Shown one piece after another: positions 8,629 through 20,375 of a DNA stretch of 64,000 nt (within the stretch, counting starts at the first letter, position 1; the number at the start of each line of letters is the position of its first letter). Under the pieces are notes generated by a model. The model was not told the origin of the DNA. It ran no database searches and saw only the letters and a program-made list of their open reading frames with translations. The position numbers and the translations under genes are program-made. The stretch comes from Marinobacter szutsaonensis (GTDB lineage: Bacteria > Pseudomonadota > Gammaproteobacteria > Pseudomonadales > Oleiphilaceae). Where the stretch lies: assembly GCF_039523335.1 (NCBI RefSeq), contig NZ_BAAAFC010000001.1, positions 682,001-746,000 of the forward strand, in the 5' to 3' direction.

Positions 8629-10758
8629 TCACGATCCCCGCCCCTGGCGGCTGCTCCAGATAAAGACCAGTACGAAAATGACCAGCCCGGCGGCATCCAG
8701 CATCACCTGACCGTGAGGCCAGAGCATCAGCGCGCCAATCGGGAACATCACCAGCCGGACAACCGGATGCAACGGATGCTCGAGATAGCCTTCAAGGCCG
8801 GCGATGATGGCGTAGATACCGAACAGCGCGAAGCAGAAAACCCTCAGCATCTCGGTGAAGTCCCCGGTAATCAACGGCGAATAGGCAAATAACAGGGGCA
8901 CGATATACAGACCCTTGGCCAGCTTCCACGCGGTAAACCCGGTGCGCATCTGCGGGGTGCCCGCTATAGCTGCGGCGGCGAAGGCGGTCAAACAGACCGG
9001 CGGGGTTACATTGGAATCCTGGGACAGCCAGAAGATGATCATGTGCGCCGCCACCAGCGCCATGGACAGGGTCGCCGGTGACAGCGCCTGATCCAGCAAC
9101 TGGCTGCTGAAGGTATCGGGAACCACGGCCAGCAGTCCCATGGCGGTTGCCCGATCCATTGGCGCATTGAGCAGATCCATCTTGTCAGGCGCAGCCAACA
9201 TGAAAATCGCCTTCGCCTGCTCGGGCAGGTTGCCGGCCATCACCATTTCCAGCAGCTGGCTCTGGGCAATGAGCTGGTAGATCGCCGGGGCTGACAGCGT
9301 CGCCAGTACGATATAGGCCGCGGTTACCGGCAATCCCATACCGAGGATCAGCGAGGCCAGGGCCACCAGGACAATGGTCACCAGCAGGCTCCCGCCGGCC
9401 CAGTCGGTAATCATCAGCGAGAAGGTATTGCCGATACCGGTGGTGGAGACCACCATCACGATCAGCCCGACGGTAATCAGCAGGATCGCCGTGGTCATGA
9501 TGTTCCGCGCGCCCATCGCCAGGGCGTCCAGGATATCCCGGAAGCCCATGGGGTGTTTCGACAGCCACGACGCCACGATCACCGAGAGGATCGCAATGCC
9601 GGCTGCATAGGTCGGCGTGAAGCCATAGATCAGCGCCGCCACCAGAACCACCAGGGGCAGCAGGAAGTGCCAGCCGTCCTTGAGCACCTCGGCGAGGCGC
9701 GGGGCCTGATCGTCCTCAAGCTTGACGGCATGGCTGCGCTTGGCCTCGATCCGCACGAACATGGCAACTGACAGGAAATACAGCAGCGCCGGCAACGCGG
9801 CCACTCCGATGATGGTCAGGTAGGACACCTGGGTGTACGAAGCCATGATAAAGGCACCCGCCCCCATGACTGGCGGCATCAGCTGCCCTCCGGTGGAAGC
9901 CGCCGCCTCGACACCGGCCGAGAACCGGGCCGGGAAGCCGGATTTGCGCATCAGTGGAATGGTAATGACCCCGGTGGAAACCGTGTTGGCCACGCTGGAG
10001 CCGGACACCGACCCCATCAGGCCGGAAGAGAAAACCGCAACAAACCCCGGCCCGCCTACAAAGCGCCCGGCGGCACAGCGAGCCAGCTCGATGATGAAAT
10101 CCCCTGCCCCGGACTTCACCAGGAACGCCCCGAACAGGATGAACATGAACACGTAGGTCCAGGAGATGCGCGCAATGGAGCCCAGCATACCCTGGCCGCC
10201 GATGTAGGAGCGGAACAATACCGTCTCCCAGGTCAGGCCCGGGAAATTGAAGATGCCGTCAACGTATTGCCCCCACCAGGCGACATAGGTCAGTGCGACA
10301 ATGCAGAGTGCGGGAATGAACCAGCCGACCGTCCGGCGCGCGAACTCCAGAACCAGCACCACCGCCGTAACGGAAACCAGCCAGTCCGTAGTGTTGAAAT
10401 TGACGCCACGCTCGTACAGGGCCGTCTCGAACGCGATCAGATAGAACGCGCACGCCAACGCCGCCAGACCGAGGACGACATCAATCCCGAGCACCAGCCG
10501 TTGCCCTGGAGCGGAACGGACTCGCAACATCGGCGTGGTCAGGGTACAGATCAGACCGAACAACCCGAAGTGCAGCGCCGAAGTCCAGAGCTCGGACAAG
10601 GTGGAGACGGTATTGAAATACAGGTGTGTCAGCGAGGTCAGTATGGCCAGGCCAAAAATCACCGGCCCCAGGAGCCGGTGATCGAGGCGTTCGCTGGCCC
10701 CACTGACACTCTCATCCCGGATCCCTTCAAGCGATCCGTCCTTTTCCGTGTCAGCCAC
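8629..10758 (-). CDS. TRAP transporter fused permease (4TM/12TM), TAXI class
   Basis: A 709-residue polytopic protein joining the small (DctQ-like) and large (DctM-like) TRAP membrane subunits. The DctM part carries GSVSGSSVANTVSTGVITIPLMRKSGF and GMGLPVTAAYIVLATLSAPA type motifs (the last is a DctM hallmark). Fused permeases normally work with TAXI solute-binding proteins, and one is encoded immediately upstream with only 2 nt between stop and start. The start is GTG (10758) without a strong ribosome site, which suggests translational coupling. It is a secondary transporter driven by an ion gradient. Substrate unknown. Confidence 0.92.
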   Translation of the reverse strand: MADTEKDGSLEGIRDESVSGASERLDHRLLGPVIFGLAILTSLTHLYFNTVSTLSELWTSALHFGLFGLICTLTTPMLRVRSAPGQRLVLGIDVVLGLAALACAFYLIAFETALYERGVNFNTTDWLVSVTAVVLVLEFARRTVGWFIPALCIVALTYVAWWGQYVDGIFNFPGLTWETVLFRSYIGGQGMLGSIARISWTYVFMFILFGAFLVKSGAGDFIIELARCAAGRFVGGPGFVAVFSSGLMGSVSGSSVANTVSTGVITIPLMRKSGFPARFSAGVEAAASTGGQLMPPVMGAGAFIMASYTQVSYLTIIGVAALPALLYFLSVAMFVRIEAKRSHAVKLEDDQAPRLAEVLKDGWHFLLPLVVLVAALIYGFTPTYAAGIAILSVIVASWLSKHPMGFRDILDALAMGARNIMTTAILLITVGLIVMVVSTTGIGNTFSLMITDWAGGSLLVTIVLVALASLILGMGLPVTAAYIVLATLSAPAIYQLIAQSQLLEMVMAGNLPEQAKAIFMLAAPDKMDLLNAPMDRATAMGLLAVVPDTFSSQLLDQALSPATLSMALVAAHMIIFWLSQDSNVTPPVCLTAFAAAAIAGTPQMRTGFTAWKLAKGLYIVPLLFAYSPLITGDFTEMLRVFCFALFGIYAIIAGLEGYLEHPLHPVVRLVMFPIGALMLWPHGQVMLDAAGLVIFVLVFIWSSRQGRGS

Positions 10759-10760
10759 GG

Positions 10761-11771
10761 TTATTTCGCGATCAGACGATCAGGAATGGTCAGACCCTGC
10801 TCCTGGTAGAAACGGGCAGCGCCCGGATGCAGCGGCATGGGCAGACCGGCGATGGCCTTTTCCAGTGCCATGGCCTTGGTGGCCGGGTGGATGTTGTTCA
10901 GGAACGGCAGGTTGGCATAGATGGTCTTGGTGATCTCGTACACATCTTCCTCCGAGACATCCGCCCGCACGGCAAGGATGTTCGGCTGGGCGATGGTATT
11001 GATGTCCTCGCCCTGGTTCGGATAGGTGCCGGCAGGAATGTTATAGGCGCTCCAGAGTTCAAAATCGCTGTTGACCTTGGCCAATTGCTCTTCCGTGAAA
11101 TTGAGGGTGGTAATGTCCTCCCCCATGTTGGCATAGGCACGGGTCACGGCCGAGGCCGGAACGCCCGCCGGAATATTCATGCCGTCAATGTTTCCGTTCT
11201 GCAGGGCATCGGCACTCGGACCATAACCGAGATAAGCCATGTCCATCTGCTCCAGCTCCACGCCAAGATTGCCCAGGATGAAACGCCCGGAGCCCTCGGT
11301 TCCGGAGTTGCGGGCGCCGATGGAGAAAGTCTCGCCATACAGGTTGGTCATATCCTCGATGGTGCCAGTCTCCGCCAGCTCATTGCGAACCACGAAATGC
11401 TCCACGTTCTGCCAGAGCATGGATACCGAACGCAGGTTCTTGTAGGCCTTGGGGACAGGGCCGGTGCCGTTCCAGGCATAGGCACCATAGAGCCCCTGGA
11501 GAATGCCAAACTGGATCTGCCCTTCGTCCATCAGCTTCAGGTTCTCACCGGAGCCGGCGGAACTGATGGCAGAGACGGAAATACCGGTCTTCGGCTCAAG
11601 CTTCACCTTGATCAGTGTAGAGATGGCGACACCCACCGGGTAGTAGGTCCCCCCGGTCGTGGCGGTGCCCATGACATAGTTGCCTTCTGCCTGTGCCGTG
11701 AGCGGAGACAGGGAAACCGCTGCAGCAGCAGCCAGCCCCATGGCGGATTTCAGGAAAGTTCGCTTGTTCAT
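10761..11771 (-). CDS. TAXI family TRAP transporter solute-binding protein
   Basis: Periplasmic ligand-binding subunit. The N-terminus is a signal peptide (MNKRTFLKSAMGL, Ala-rich core, cleavage after TAQA), followed by the TAXI motif GTATTGGTYYPVGVAIS and a two-lobed periplasmic fold of 336 residues. First gene of the operon TAXI-TRAP-TauE read leftwards. TAXI transporters are known for glutamate, glutamine and other organic acids; here nothing in the sequence fixes the ligand. Confidence 0.92.
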   Translation of the reverse strand: MNKRTFLKSAMGLAAAAAVSLSPLTAQAEGNYVMGTATTGGTYYPVGVAISTLIKVKLEPKTGISVSAISSAGSGENLKLMDEGQIQFGILQGLYGAYAWNGTGPVPKAYKNLRSVSMLWQNVEHFVVRNELAETGTIEDMTNLYGETFSIGARNSGTEGSGRFILGNLGVELEQMDMAYLGYGPSADALQNGNIDGMNIPAGVPASAVTRAYANMGEDITTLNFTEEQLAKVNSDFELWSAYNIPAGTYPNQGEDINTIAQPNILAVRADVSEEDVYEITKTIYANLPFLNNIHPATKAMALEKAIAGLPMPLHPGAARFYQEQGLTIPDRLIAK

Positions 11772-11890
11772 AACCCGTTGCCCCTTTTCATTATTTTTAC
11801 TGGTTTGGTGGACTTTAACCTACTCAACATAGTCGCTGAATCCGCCTGTTTCCAGCCCAGGAGTAAACATAACTTTCTGTTACGGCACAA

Positions 11891-11922
11891 AAAAGCCCCC
11901 GACACAGGTGCCGGGGGCTTTT
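11891..11922 (-). terminator. Intrinsic terminator after putP
   Basis: Arms AAAAGCCCCCG and CGGGGGCTTTT around a 10-nt loop. On the minus strand it is followed by a T-rich tract and lies 36 nt past the putP stop. Confidence 0.88.
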
Positions 11923-11958
11923 CGAATCCGGGATCATCTCCCGGTCACAGTGACTGCC

Positions 11959-13452
11959 TTACGGCAGGTTGTGGTACCGCGCCTTGATGGCCTTGTCGAA
12001 GCCGGCCAGGATATCGGCATGCGGCTTGTCGCCAACTTTGGATACAACCACGATGGCGATGGTGGCGAAGATGAAGCCCGGAATGATCTCGTACAGATCA
12101 AGGATACCACCGGACATGTTGCCCCAGACCACAACGGTCACACCACCGACGATGATGCCGGCAATCGCACCCGCCTTGGTCATTTCACGCCAGAACAGGG
12201 ACAGGATCAGGGCCGGACCGAAGGCCGCACCGAAGCCTGCCCAGGCGTAGGACACCAGTTCCAGAACCTTGCTGTCCGGGTTCAGACCCAGGATGCAGGC
12301 GATGATCGCTATGCCAACAACGGCAAAGCGGCCAACCCATACCAGTTCCGCCTGGGAAGCGTCCTTGCGGAAGATCGCCTTGTAGAAGTCCTCGGCCAGT
12401 GCAGATGAGGACACCAGCAGCTGGGAATCCGCAGTACTCATGATGGCGGCCAGGATGGCAGCCAGCAGGATACCGGCAATCACCGGATGGAACAGCGCGT
12501 CAACCAGCAGCATGAAGGCGCGCTCGCCGTCTTCCAGCGGGGTGTCGAAGTAGCCAATGGCAGCAAAACCGACCAGCAGCGCACCCACCAGACCCAGACC
12601 ACTCCAGATCACGGCAATGCGGCGGGCAGTCGGCACGTCCTCTTCACTGCGGATGGCCTTGAAACGGGCCAGAATGTGCGGCTGACCGAAGTAACCCAGA
12701 CCCCAACCCAGCAGGGACAGGATCGCCAGGATACCCAGGGATTCACCGTCGGTACCGGTGAAAGCACTCATCAGTTCCGGGTTCTTGGCTTCCATGGCAC
12801 CCATGGTTTCGCTCCAGCCTCCGGCCAGGTTTATGGCCATGATCGGAACCAGCAGCAGAGCGGCAAACATCAGCAAGCCCTGCACAACATCGGTCCAGGA
12901 AACCGCCAGGAAACCACCGAAGAAGGTGTAGGAAACCACCGCGATGGTGCCGACGACGACGGCGACGGTGTAATCCAGGCCGAACACGGTTTCAAACAGC
13001 TTGCCGCCCGCAACCAGACCGGAGCTGGTGTAGAACAGGAAGAACAGCAGGATGAAGAAGGCACAGACCACCCGGAGGATCCGGCTGGTGTCGTTGAACC
13101 GGTTCTCGAAGAACGACGGCAGCGTGAGCGAGTCACCGGCGGCGAGCGAGTAGGTGCGCAGGCGGCTGGCGACAAACAGCCAGTTCAGCCAGGTACCGAC
13201 CAGCAGGCCGACGGCAATCCAGATGGCCTCGAAACCGGCGGCATAGGCATAACCGGGCAGACCCAGCAGCAACCAGCCACTCATATCGGAGGCACCAGCA
13301 CTCAGTGCAGAAGGCAGCGGGCCGAGGGAACGGCCGCCGAGAATGTAATCAGAGAGGTTGGAAGTACGCTTCCAGGCCACATAACCAATGCCCAGCATCA
13401 GCAGGATGTAGGCGATAAAGGTTATCGTGACCCCTACGTTGTTTCCTATCAT
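11959..13452 (-). CDS. putP: Sodium/proline symporter
   Basis: Sodium:solute symporter (SSS family) of 497 residues with about 13 membrane helices. Family signatures include GGRSLGPLPSALSAGASDMSG near residue 40-60 and the Na-site stretch AILAAIMSTADSQLLVSSSA. Imports proline for use as carbon and nitrogen source or as osmolyte. It lies 159 bp downstream of putA in the same direction, with a terminator at its end, so putA and putP form a proline-use unit. Confidence 0.93.
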   Translation of the reverse strand: MIGNNVGVTITFIAYILLMLGIGYVAWKRTSNLSDYILGGRSLGPLPSALSAGASDMSGWLLLGLPGYAYAAGFEAIWIAVGLLVGTWLNWLFVASRLRTYSLAAGDSLTLPSFFENRFNDTSRILRVVCAFFILLFFLFYTSSGLVAGGKLFETVFGLDYTVAVVVGTIAVVSYTFFGGFLAVSWTDVVQGLLMFAALLLVPIMAINLAGGWSETMGAMEAKNPELMSAFTGTDGESLGILAILSLLGWGLGYFGQPHILARFKAIRSEEDVPTARRIAVIWSGLGLVGALLVGFAAIGYFDTPLEDGERAFMLLVDALFHPVIAGILLAAILAAIMSTADSQLLVSSSALAEDFYKAIFRKDASQAELVWVGRFAVVGIAIIACILGLNPDSKVLELVSYAWAGFGAAFGPALILSLFWREMTKAGAIAGIIVGGVTVVVWGNMSGGILDLYEIIPGFIFATIAIVVVSKVGDKPHADILAGFDKAIKARYHNLP

Positions 13453-13611
13453 TTCGGTTTTCTCCCCGTGCGCTTTTTGGGTTGCTTGTTGTTGACTTGC
13501 AACGGCTCTCCTTCTGCACCCTGAGCTCAGGATGAGAGGGACAACCCTGATCCGGGCACGTCACCGCCCGAATTCAGTGAGACTTCCATGTCTTCTGTTC
13601 TTATTTGGTCC

Positions 13612-16600
13612 TTAAACCTTTTCTATACCCAGCGACAGCAACGAGGCATTGCCCCCGACTGCCGTGGTATTGACTGTCCTTGTGCGCTCTGTTGAAAAGC
13701 GCTGCAGGTAATGGGGCCCTCCCGCCTTGGGGCCGGTACCGGAAAGGCCCCGGCCGCCGAAGGGCTGAACCCCCACCACTGCTCCGATCTGATTGCGGTT
13801 GACGTAGGTATTGCCCACTTTCACCCGCTGTTCGATATACGACGCGGTGGATTCACTCCGACTGTGAATGCCCAGCGTCAGTCCGTACCCGCTACCGTTG
13901 ATTTCGTCGATGACCTCATCCAGCCGCTCGGCATCGTAACGAACTACATGAAGAATCGGCCCAAAGTGCTCGTCTTTCAAATCTTTTATGCTTTCGATGC
14001 CATAGGCGGACGGGGCAACGAAATGGCCGGACTGGCAAATGGACGGCAGCGGCGTCCTGGCAATCAGCCGTGCGTTCCGGTCCAGTTCATCGAGATGTGC
14101 CTGGAGCGCCTGCTTCGCTGCCGCATCAATTACAGGGCCAACATCGGTGCGATGCAGCTCCGGATTGCCAACGGATAACTGCTGCATGGCACCAGCGAGC
14201 ATCGTCTCCATACGATCCGCCACATCGTTCTGGAGATACAGCACCCGCAGTGCCGAGCAGCGCTGCCCGGCACTGGCGAAGGCGGACTGCAACACATCGC
14301 GCACCACCTGTTCGGGGAGCGCACTGCTGTCCACGATCATGGCGTTCTGCCCCCCGGTCTCGGCAATCAGGGGCACGATTGCCCCATCCCGACCGGCCAG
14401 CGTCCGGTTCAGCAGATGGGCAACCTGTGTAGATCCGGTGAAGGCGATGCCGGCAATCCTGGGGTCCGGGGTCAGTATGCCGCCAAGTTCTTCGCCTTCA
14501 CCGGGTAACAGTTGAATCACATCTGGCGGGAACCCCGCCTCAAGCATCAGCTCCACAGCCCGGCAGGCAACCAGGCTGGCCTGTTCCGCCGGCTTGGCAA
14601 TCACGGTATTGCCAGCCACGAGAGCCGCCATGATCTGGCCGGTGAAGATGGCCAGCGGAAAATTCCATGGGCTGATGCACAGGAAGACGCCCCGGCCTTC
14701 CATATACAGTTCATTGCTCTCACCGGTCGGGCCCGGCAGAGCAATCGGGCTGCCGAAACGGGCACGCCCCTGAATCGCGTAGTAGCGGCAGAAATCCACC
14801 GCCTCGCGGACCTCGTCGATCCCGTCCTGGACAGTCTTGCCCGCCTCGCGACAGCAGATCGCCATCAGCTCTTCCATGTTCTGCTCGAGCAGATCCGCGT
14901 AGTTCTCCAGAAACCGGGCACGCTCGGCGACCGGCCGCTCGTTCCATGCCCGGAAACCCGCAGCAGCCGTGGCCATTGCCTCTTCGACCTGGTCCCTGCC
15001 GGCCCAAACCACGGTTCCCGGGCTTTTTGAGACGTCGTAGGGTGACGACACTTCTTTGCGCTGCCCGTCGAGCACCCGGGTGCCCCGGATCACCGGGCCG
15101 GCATGCCAGCTGGTACCGGCCCACTGCCCCAGCCGACTGAGCAGCGGCTCCAGATGGGCCTCCACATGGGTATTCAGGCCCCGGGAATTGATCCGCCCGC
15201 CCCCATAGATGCTTTCGGGTAGCGAAATCCGATCGTTGGCCAGTGCCGGGTATTTCTGCAGCTCCCGGACCGGGTTCAGGACCAGGTCTTCCACCGGCGT
15301 CTCGGCATCCACCAACCGGTGCACGAAAGACGAATTGGCGCCATTCTCAAGCAGGCGACGCACCAGGTAGGGCAACAGATCCTTGTGGGCACCGACCGGG
15401 GCATAGATCCGGACCGGAATGTCGTGCTCCCGCAGGATACTGTTATAAAGGGCATCACCCATGCCGTGCAGGCGCTGAAACTCGAACTCCCGGCCCTTGT
15501 TGCGAGCCATGGCCAGGGCCGAGGCCACGGTATGGGCATTGTGGCTCGCCAATTGTGGGTACAGTGCCCCACGGGTGTAGTCACTGAGCAGGTAACGCAG
15601 GCAGGCCAGGTAGGAGGTATCCGTCGCCTCCTTCCGGGTAAAGACCGGGTAGCCTTCCAACCCCAACTGCTGGCAGATCTTGATCTCGGTATCCCAGTAA
15701 GCTCCCTTGACGAGGCGAATGGGAATCTCGTCGCCCTGCTCCTTGGCCAGCTTCGTCAGCCAGCACAGTGCGGGCAAGGCACGCTTGGAATAGGCCTGGA
15801 TCACCATGCCGAAGCCACTCCAGCCCTTCACGGCTTCCGAGCTGTAGACCTTCTCGAAAAGTTTCAGGGACAGCTCCAGTCGGTCCATTTCCTCGGCATC
15901 AATGGTAATGGCCACATTATTCTGGCGGGCGACACGGATCAGGTCACAGACCGTTTCGTAAAGTTCCCCCATCACCCGGTGCTCCTGGGCCACTTCGTAG
16001 CGGGGATGCAAGGCGGAGAGCTTGATCGAGATTGACGGCCGCGGGGCTCCGTTGCCGGGGTAGCTGTCATTGCCGACGGCTTCAATAGCTGCGAGATAAT
16101 CCTTCAGGTAGCGGCCGGCATCCTCTTCGGTCAGCGCCGCTTCACCGAGCATGTCAAAGGAGTAGGTGTAGCCAAGCTGCCTGTACTCACGAGCGTTCTT
16201 CAATGCTTCGTCGATATCACGGCCAAGCACGAACTGTTTGCCCATGATCGCCATGGCCCTGTACATGGCGCTGCGGATGACCGGTTCGCCACTGCGCTTG
16301 ACCAGCCGCTTCCAGATATTGGAGGGCGAGCCATCCAGGCGTTTGTCCATTCTGACCACGCGGCCAGTCAGCAACAGCCCCCAGGTAGACGCATTCACCA
16401 GGGTGGACTCACTACGACCTACGTAGCTGTTCCAGTCCGCAACGGACATCTTGTCTTCAATGAGCGCATCGGCCGTATGCTTGTCAGGGATGCGCATCAG
16501 CGCCTCGGCCAGGCACATCAGCAGAATGCCTTCCTCGGTGTCCAGGCTGTATTGCTGGAGCAGTGCATCGACCATGTGAACCGCGTCGTCCTGCTCCCGG

Positions 16601-16791
16601 ACTTTACGGATCAGGTCGGTTGCAGTGGCGGTTACGGCCCGGTGTTCGGCGGTATCGCTCTGGGCAATGGGGATCAGCTCATTCAGGTATGCGGACTCAT
16701 CCACGGCATAGTTGGCCGTCAGGGCGTGCCAGAAAAACGATCTCGGCTGCTCCTGAAACACCGGTTCTAATACCCTGCTCGCTTGAAACAT
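13612..16791 (-). CDS. putA: Bifunctional proline dehydrogenase / delta-1-pyrroline-5-carboxylate dehydrogenase
   Basis: Oxidises proline to glutamate in two steps, at the membrane, passing electrons to quinone and NAD+. The 1059-residue protein begins directly with the PutA arm and proline dehydrogenase domain (RLVKGAYWDTEIK, RIYAPVGAHKDLLPYLVRR) and continues to the aldehyde dehydrogenase domain with Glu in ETGGQNAMIVD and Cys in SAGQRCSALRVLY. The N-terminal ribbon-helix-helix repressor domain of enterobacterial PutA is absent, so control is by another regulator, probably the AraC protein encoded just upstream. AGGGG lies 8 nt before the ATG at 16791. Confidence 0.96.
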   Translation of the reverse strand: MFQASRVLEPVFQEQPRSFFWHALTANYAVDESAYLNELIPIAQSDTAEHRAVTATATDLIRKVREQDDAVHMVDALLQQYSLDTEEGILLMCLAEALMRIPDKHTADALIEDKMSVADWNSYVGRSESTLVNASTWGLLLTGRVVRMDKRLDGSPSNIWKRLVKRSGEPVIRSAMYRAMAIMGKQFVLGRDIDEALKNAREYRQLGYTYSFDMLGEAALTEEDAGRYLKDYLAAIEAVGNDSYPGNGAPRPSISIKLSALHPRYEVAQEHRVMGELYETVCDLIRVARQNNVAITIDAEEMDRLELSLKLFEKVYSSEAVKGWSGFGMVIQAYSKRALPALCWLTKLAKEQGDEIPIRLVKGAYWDTEIKICQQLGLEGYPVFTRKEATDTSYLACLRYLLSDYTRGALYPQLASHNAHTVASALAMARNKGREFEFQRLHGMGDALYNSILREHDIPVRIYAPVGAHKDLLPYLVRRLLENGANSSFVHRLVDAETPVEDLVLNPVRELQKYPALANDRISLPESIYGGGRINSRGLNTHVEAHLEPLLSRLGQWAGTSWHAGPVIRGTRVLDGQRKEVSSPYDVSKSPGTVVWAGRDQVEEAMATAAAGFRAWNERPVAERARFLENYADLLEQNMEELMAICCREAGKTVQDGIDEVREAVDFCRYYAIQGRARFGSPIALPGPTGESNELYMEGRGVFLCISPWNFPLAIFTGQIMAALVAGNTVIAKPAEQASLVACRAVELMLEAGFPPDVIQLLPGEGEELGGILTPDPRIAGIAFTGSTQVAHLLNRTLAGRDGAIVPLIAETGGQNAMIVDSSALPEQVVRDVLQSAFASAGQRCSALRVLYLQNDVADRMETMLAGAMQQLSVGNPELHRTDVGPVIDAAAKQALQAHLDELDRNARLIARTPLPSICQSGHFVAPSAYGIESIKDLKDEHFGPILHVVRYDAERLDEVIDEINGSGYGLTLGIHSRSESTASYIEQRVKVGNTYVNRNQIGAVVGVQPFGGRGLSGTGPKAGGPHYLQRFSTERTRTVNTTAVGGNASLLSLGIEKV

Positions 16792-16810
16792 CTGAGCGCC
16801 CCTGAAAGAA

Positions 16811-16828
16811 ACCGGTATGCGTACCGGT
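16811..16828 (-). promoter_or_regulatory. Small palindrome just upstream of the putA ribosome site
   Basis: ACCGGTATGCGTACCGGT is a 7-bp inverted repeat with a 4-nt loop, about 10 nt from the putA Shine-Dalgarno. It could be an operator or a leader hairpin. Confidence 0.35.
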
Positions 16829-16974
16829 CGACCATTAATCCTTGTTATAGAGAAGCCGCTGCGTCCTGACGGCAGTTCATTGAGGGTATAAGTTAGTATT
16901 ACTACGGATCTACGGCTTACAGAATCCTACGATTCTTTTGCAAAAACGTCCGGAACAGGCAGTTTTTTAGCTAT

Positions 16975-17754
16975 TCAGGCGACTTTTTCGCCAAATCGAA
17001 GTTTCGAGGGAGTCGTTCCCTTGTGTTTCCGTAGCGTGTTGGTGAGGGCGCTCTGGGAAGAGAAGCCTGTGCGATAACTGACTTCCGACACCGACAATGA
17101 TGTGGAAACCAGAAGCTGCACAGCCTGATCAATGCGGGTCTGCAACAGGAACTGATGAGGGGTGATGCCGGTGACTTCGCGGAACATCTCGTGGAACCGG
17201 CTGACACTCAGGCAGGCCACGCCGGCCAGATCCTCCACCCGGATCTTCCGATGCAGGTTCTCCATGATGTAGCGGCGGATCACATCGGGACTGATGGTGT
17301 TCCGGTTGGCAGTTACCTCACGAGTGTCCTTCAGTCTCTCAGCCATGCAGTGAAGAATACTTGCGGCCAGGTGGCGTTTCATGCCGTCATTGTCCGGAGC
17401 CCGGTCAAACTCGCCGGCGGCAAACTGGACAAGGCCCTGAAGCCTGTTATCCATCTCCAGCGTCCGTGGCCGCTCGAACAGTGGCGCCAAACGTTCATAA
17501 TCCCTGTGGGCCGGAGTATTGAGCGCCGGCATGTAGGGATCGAGGTTGATCACCAGAACATGGTTCTGGTTGTCACCGCAGTAGTCGTGCCTTGCTTCGG
17601 TGGGCACCAGGCAGGCTTTCCAGGTGTCCAGGTGGGAGCCGGTGCCGTCAACGCTCAGATCAGCCTCACCCCGAACACCAACAACCACCTGATGGTGTTC
17701 GTGACGGTGTTGGTGTGATGCGATGGGCAGTTTTAACAGCCGAGCGTCAAGCAT
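16975..17754 (-). CDS. AraC-family transcriptional regulator, probable activator of proline use
   Basis: A 259-residue AraC/XylS regulator with an N-terminal cupin-like ligand domain (HQHRHEHHQVVVGVRG) and a C-terminal double helix-turn-helix (VACLSVSRFHEMFREVTGI and VSYRTGFSSQSALTNTLRKH). It sits upstream of putA on the same strand. In pseudomonads an AraC-type activator (PruR) next to put genes controls them, and PutA here lacks its own DNA-binding domain, so a PruR-like role is likely. The role is inferred from context; the family is clear. Confidence 0.85.
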   Translation of the reverse strand: MLDARLLKLPIASHQHRHEHHQVVVGVRGEADLSVDGTGSHLDTWKACLVPTEARHDYCGDNQNHVLVINLDPYMPALNTPAHRDYERLAPLFERPRTLEMDNRLQGLVQFAAGEFDRAPDNDGMKRHLAASILHCMAERLKDTREVTANRNTISPDVIRRYIMENLHRKIRVEDLAGVACLSVSRFHEMFREVTGITPHQFLLQTRIDQAVQLLVSTSLSVSEVSYRTGFSSQSALTNTLRKHKGTTPSKLRFGEKVA

Positions 17755-17854
17755 GATGACAACTGGTTCTAACTGAGAATGTCACTCAATTAAAACAGAT
17801 CCAGGCAGAAAGTGCACGAAACGGACAGTTTCTGCCACTCCTGTTCCGTGCGCA

Positions 17855-19545
<1,691 letters not shown>

Positions 19546-19550
19546 AGGAC

Positions 19551-20369
19551 TTATTCCAGTGTTTCGAGCGGATCGCAGATTGTCGCAAGTCCGCTATCGA
19601 CAGGCAAATCCTGACCGGCAAGATTGCGAACCGTAACCACTCCGAGGACGCTGTTCAGCAGATAGAAGGCCCGGCATCCCGGCCCCGTGACATCTTCCGC
19701 CAACAGCGGGCGCTCAATTACGATTTCGCCCCTGGCCTCGAGCCGCTCCAACACCCAGTCACGCATGACTCCGGCAACCGCCAGCAAAGCCCGGGGCGGG
19801 GTAATCCAGCCTTCTGTGGAGTGCAGCAACAGGTTGGTCCGGGTTCCTTCCACCAGGTCGCCTTCACGGCTGGACTGCAGAACTTCGAAGACATCCCCGT
19901 CCAACTCCCTGGCAGCCATCACCTGCTCCAGACGGTTCAGGGACTTGATACCGGCGAACAGTGGATTGACGGTCAGGGGAATGCGGGAATAGGCGACTGT
20001 GACACCATCGGAGGGAATACCAGGCGGTGCCGCACTGGCGGAAACCAGCAGGTTCGGCGCCATCTCCGGGTCGGGGCGGTAACCGCGCCCCCCGGCGCCA
20101 CGGGTCAGGATCAGTTTGAGTACCCAGGGGGTATCGGCGCGGGAGCGGCCATAATGGCTGGCGGCACGGGCATAGACGTCCTGCACCTCTGCCCCGGTCA
20201 CCGGAATACCGAGCCTTCCGGCATCCCGGACCAGGCGGCCCAGGTGATAGCCGACCAGGGTACCCCGGACACCGACCATAAGAATGGTTTCAAACAGGCC
20301 GTCGCCGTAGGCCAGGCCGCGGTCGTTCGCAGGCAGGCCGCCCTCTTCCGCCCAGAACACCGCCAGCAT
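19551..20369 (-). CDS. pabC: Aminodeoxychorismate lyase
   Basis: PLP enzyme that splits 4-amino-4-deoxychorismate to p-aminobenzoate and pyruvate in folate synthesis. Fold-type IV features are present: GLAYGDGLFETI near the N-terminus, IKSLNRLEQVMAARE with the PLP lysine, and EGTRTNLLLH. 272 residues. It lies 6 nt after fabF and 5 nt before mltG in the conserved fab-pabC-mltG-tmk order. Confidence 0.92.
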   Translation of the reverse strand: MLAVFWAEEGGLPANDRGLAYGDGLFETILMVGVRGTLVGYHLGRLVRDAGRLGIPVTGAEVQDVYARAASHYGRSRADTPWVLKLILTRGAGGRGYRPDPEMAPNLLVSASAAPPGIPSDGVTVAYSRIPLTVNPLFAGIKSLNRLEQVMAARELDGDVFEVLQSSREGDLVEGTRTNLLLHSTEGWITPPRALLAVAGVMRDWVLERLEARGEIVIERPLLAEDVTGPGCRAFYLLNSVLGVVTVRNLAGQDLPVDSGLATICDPLETLE

Positions 20370-20375
20370 ACGTGA

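Noticed and set aside
7831..8892. 353-codon rightward frame with Gln/His/Arg-rich content
   Set aside because: It runs opposite the TauE and TRAP permease genes and has the composition of reversed membrane-protein codons.
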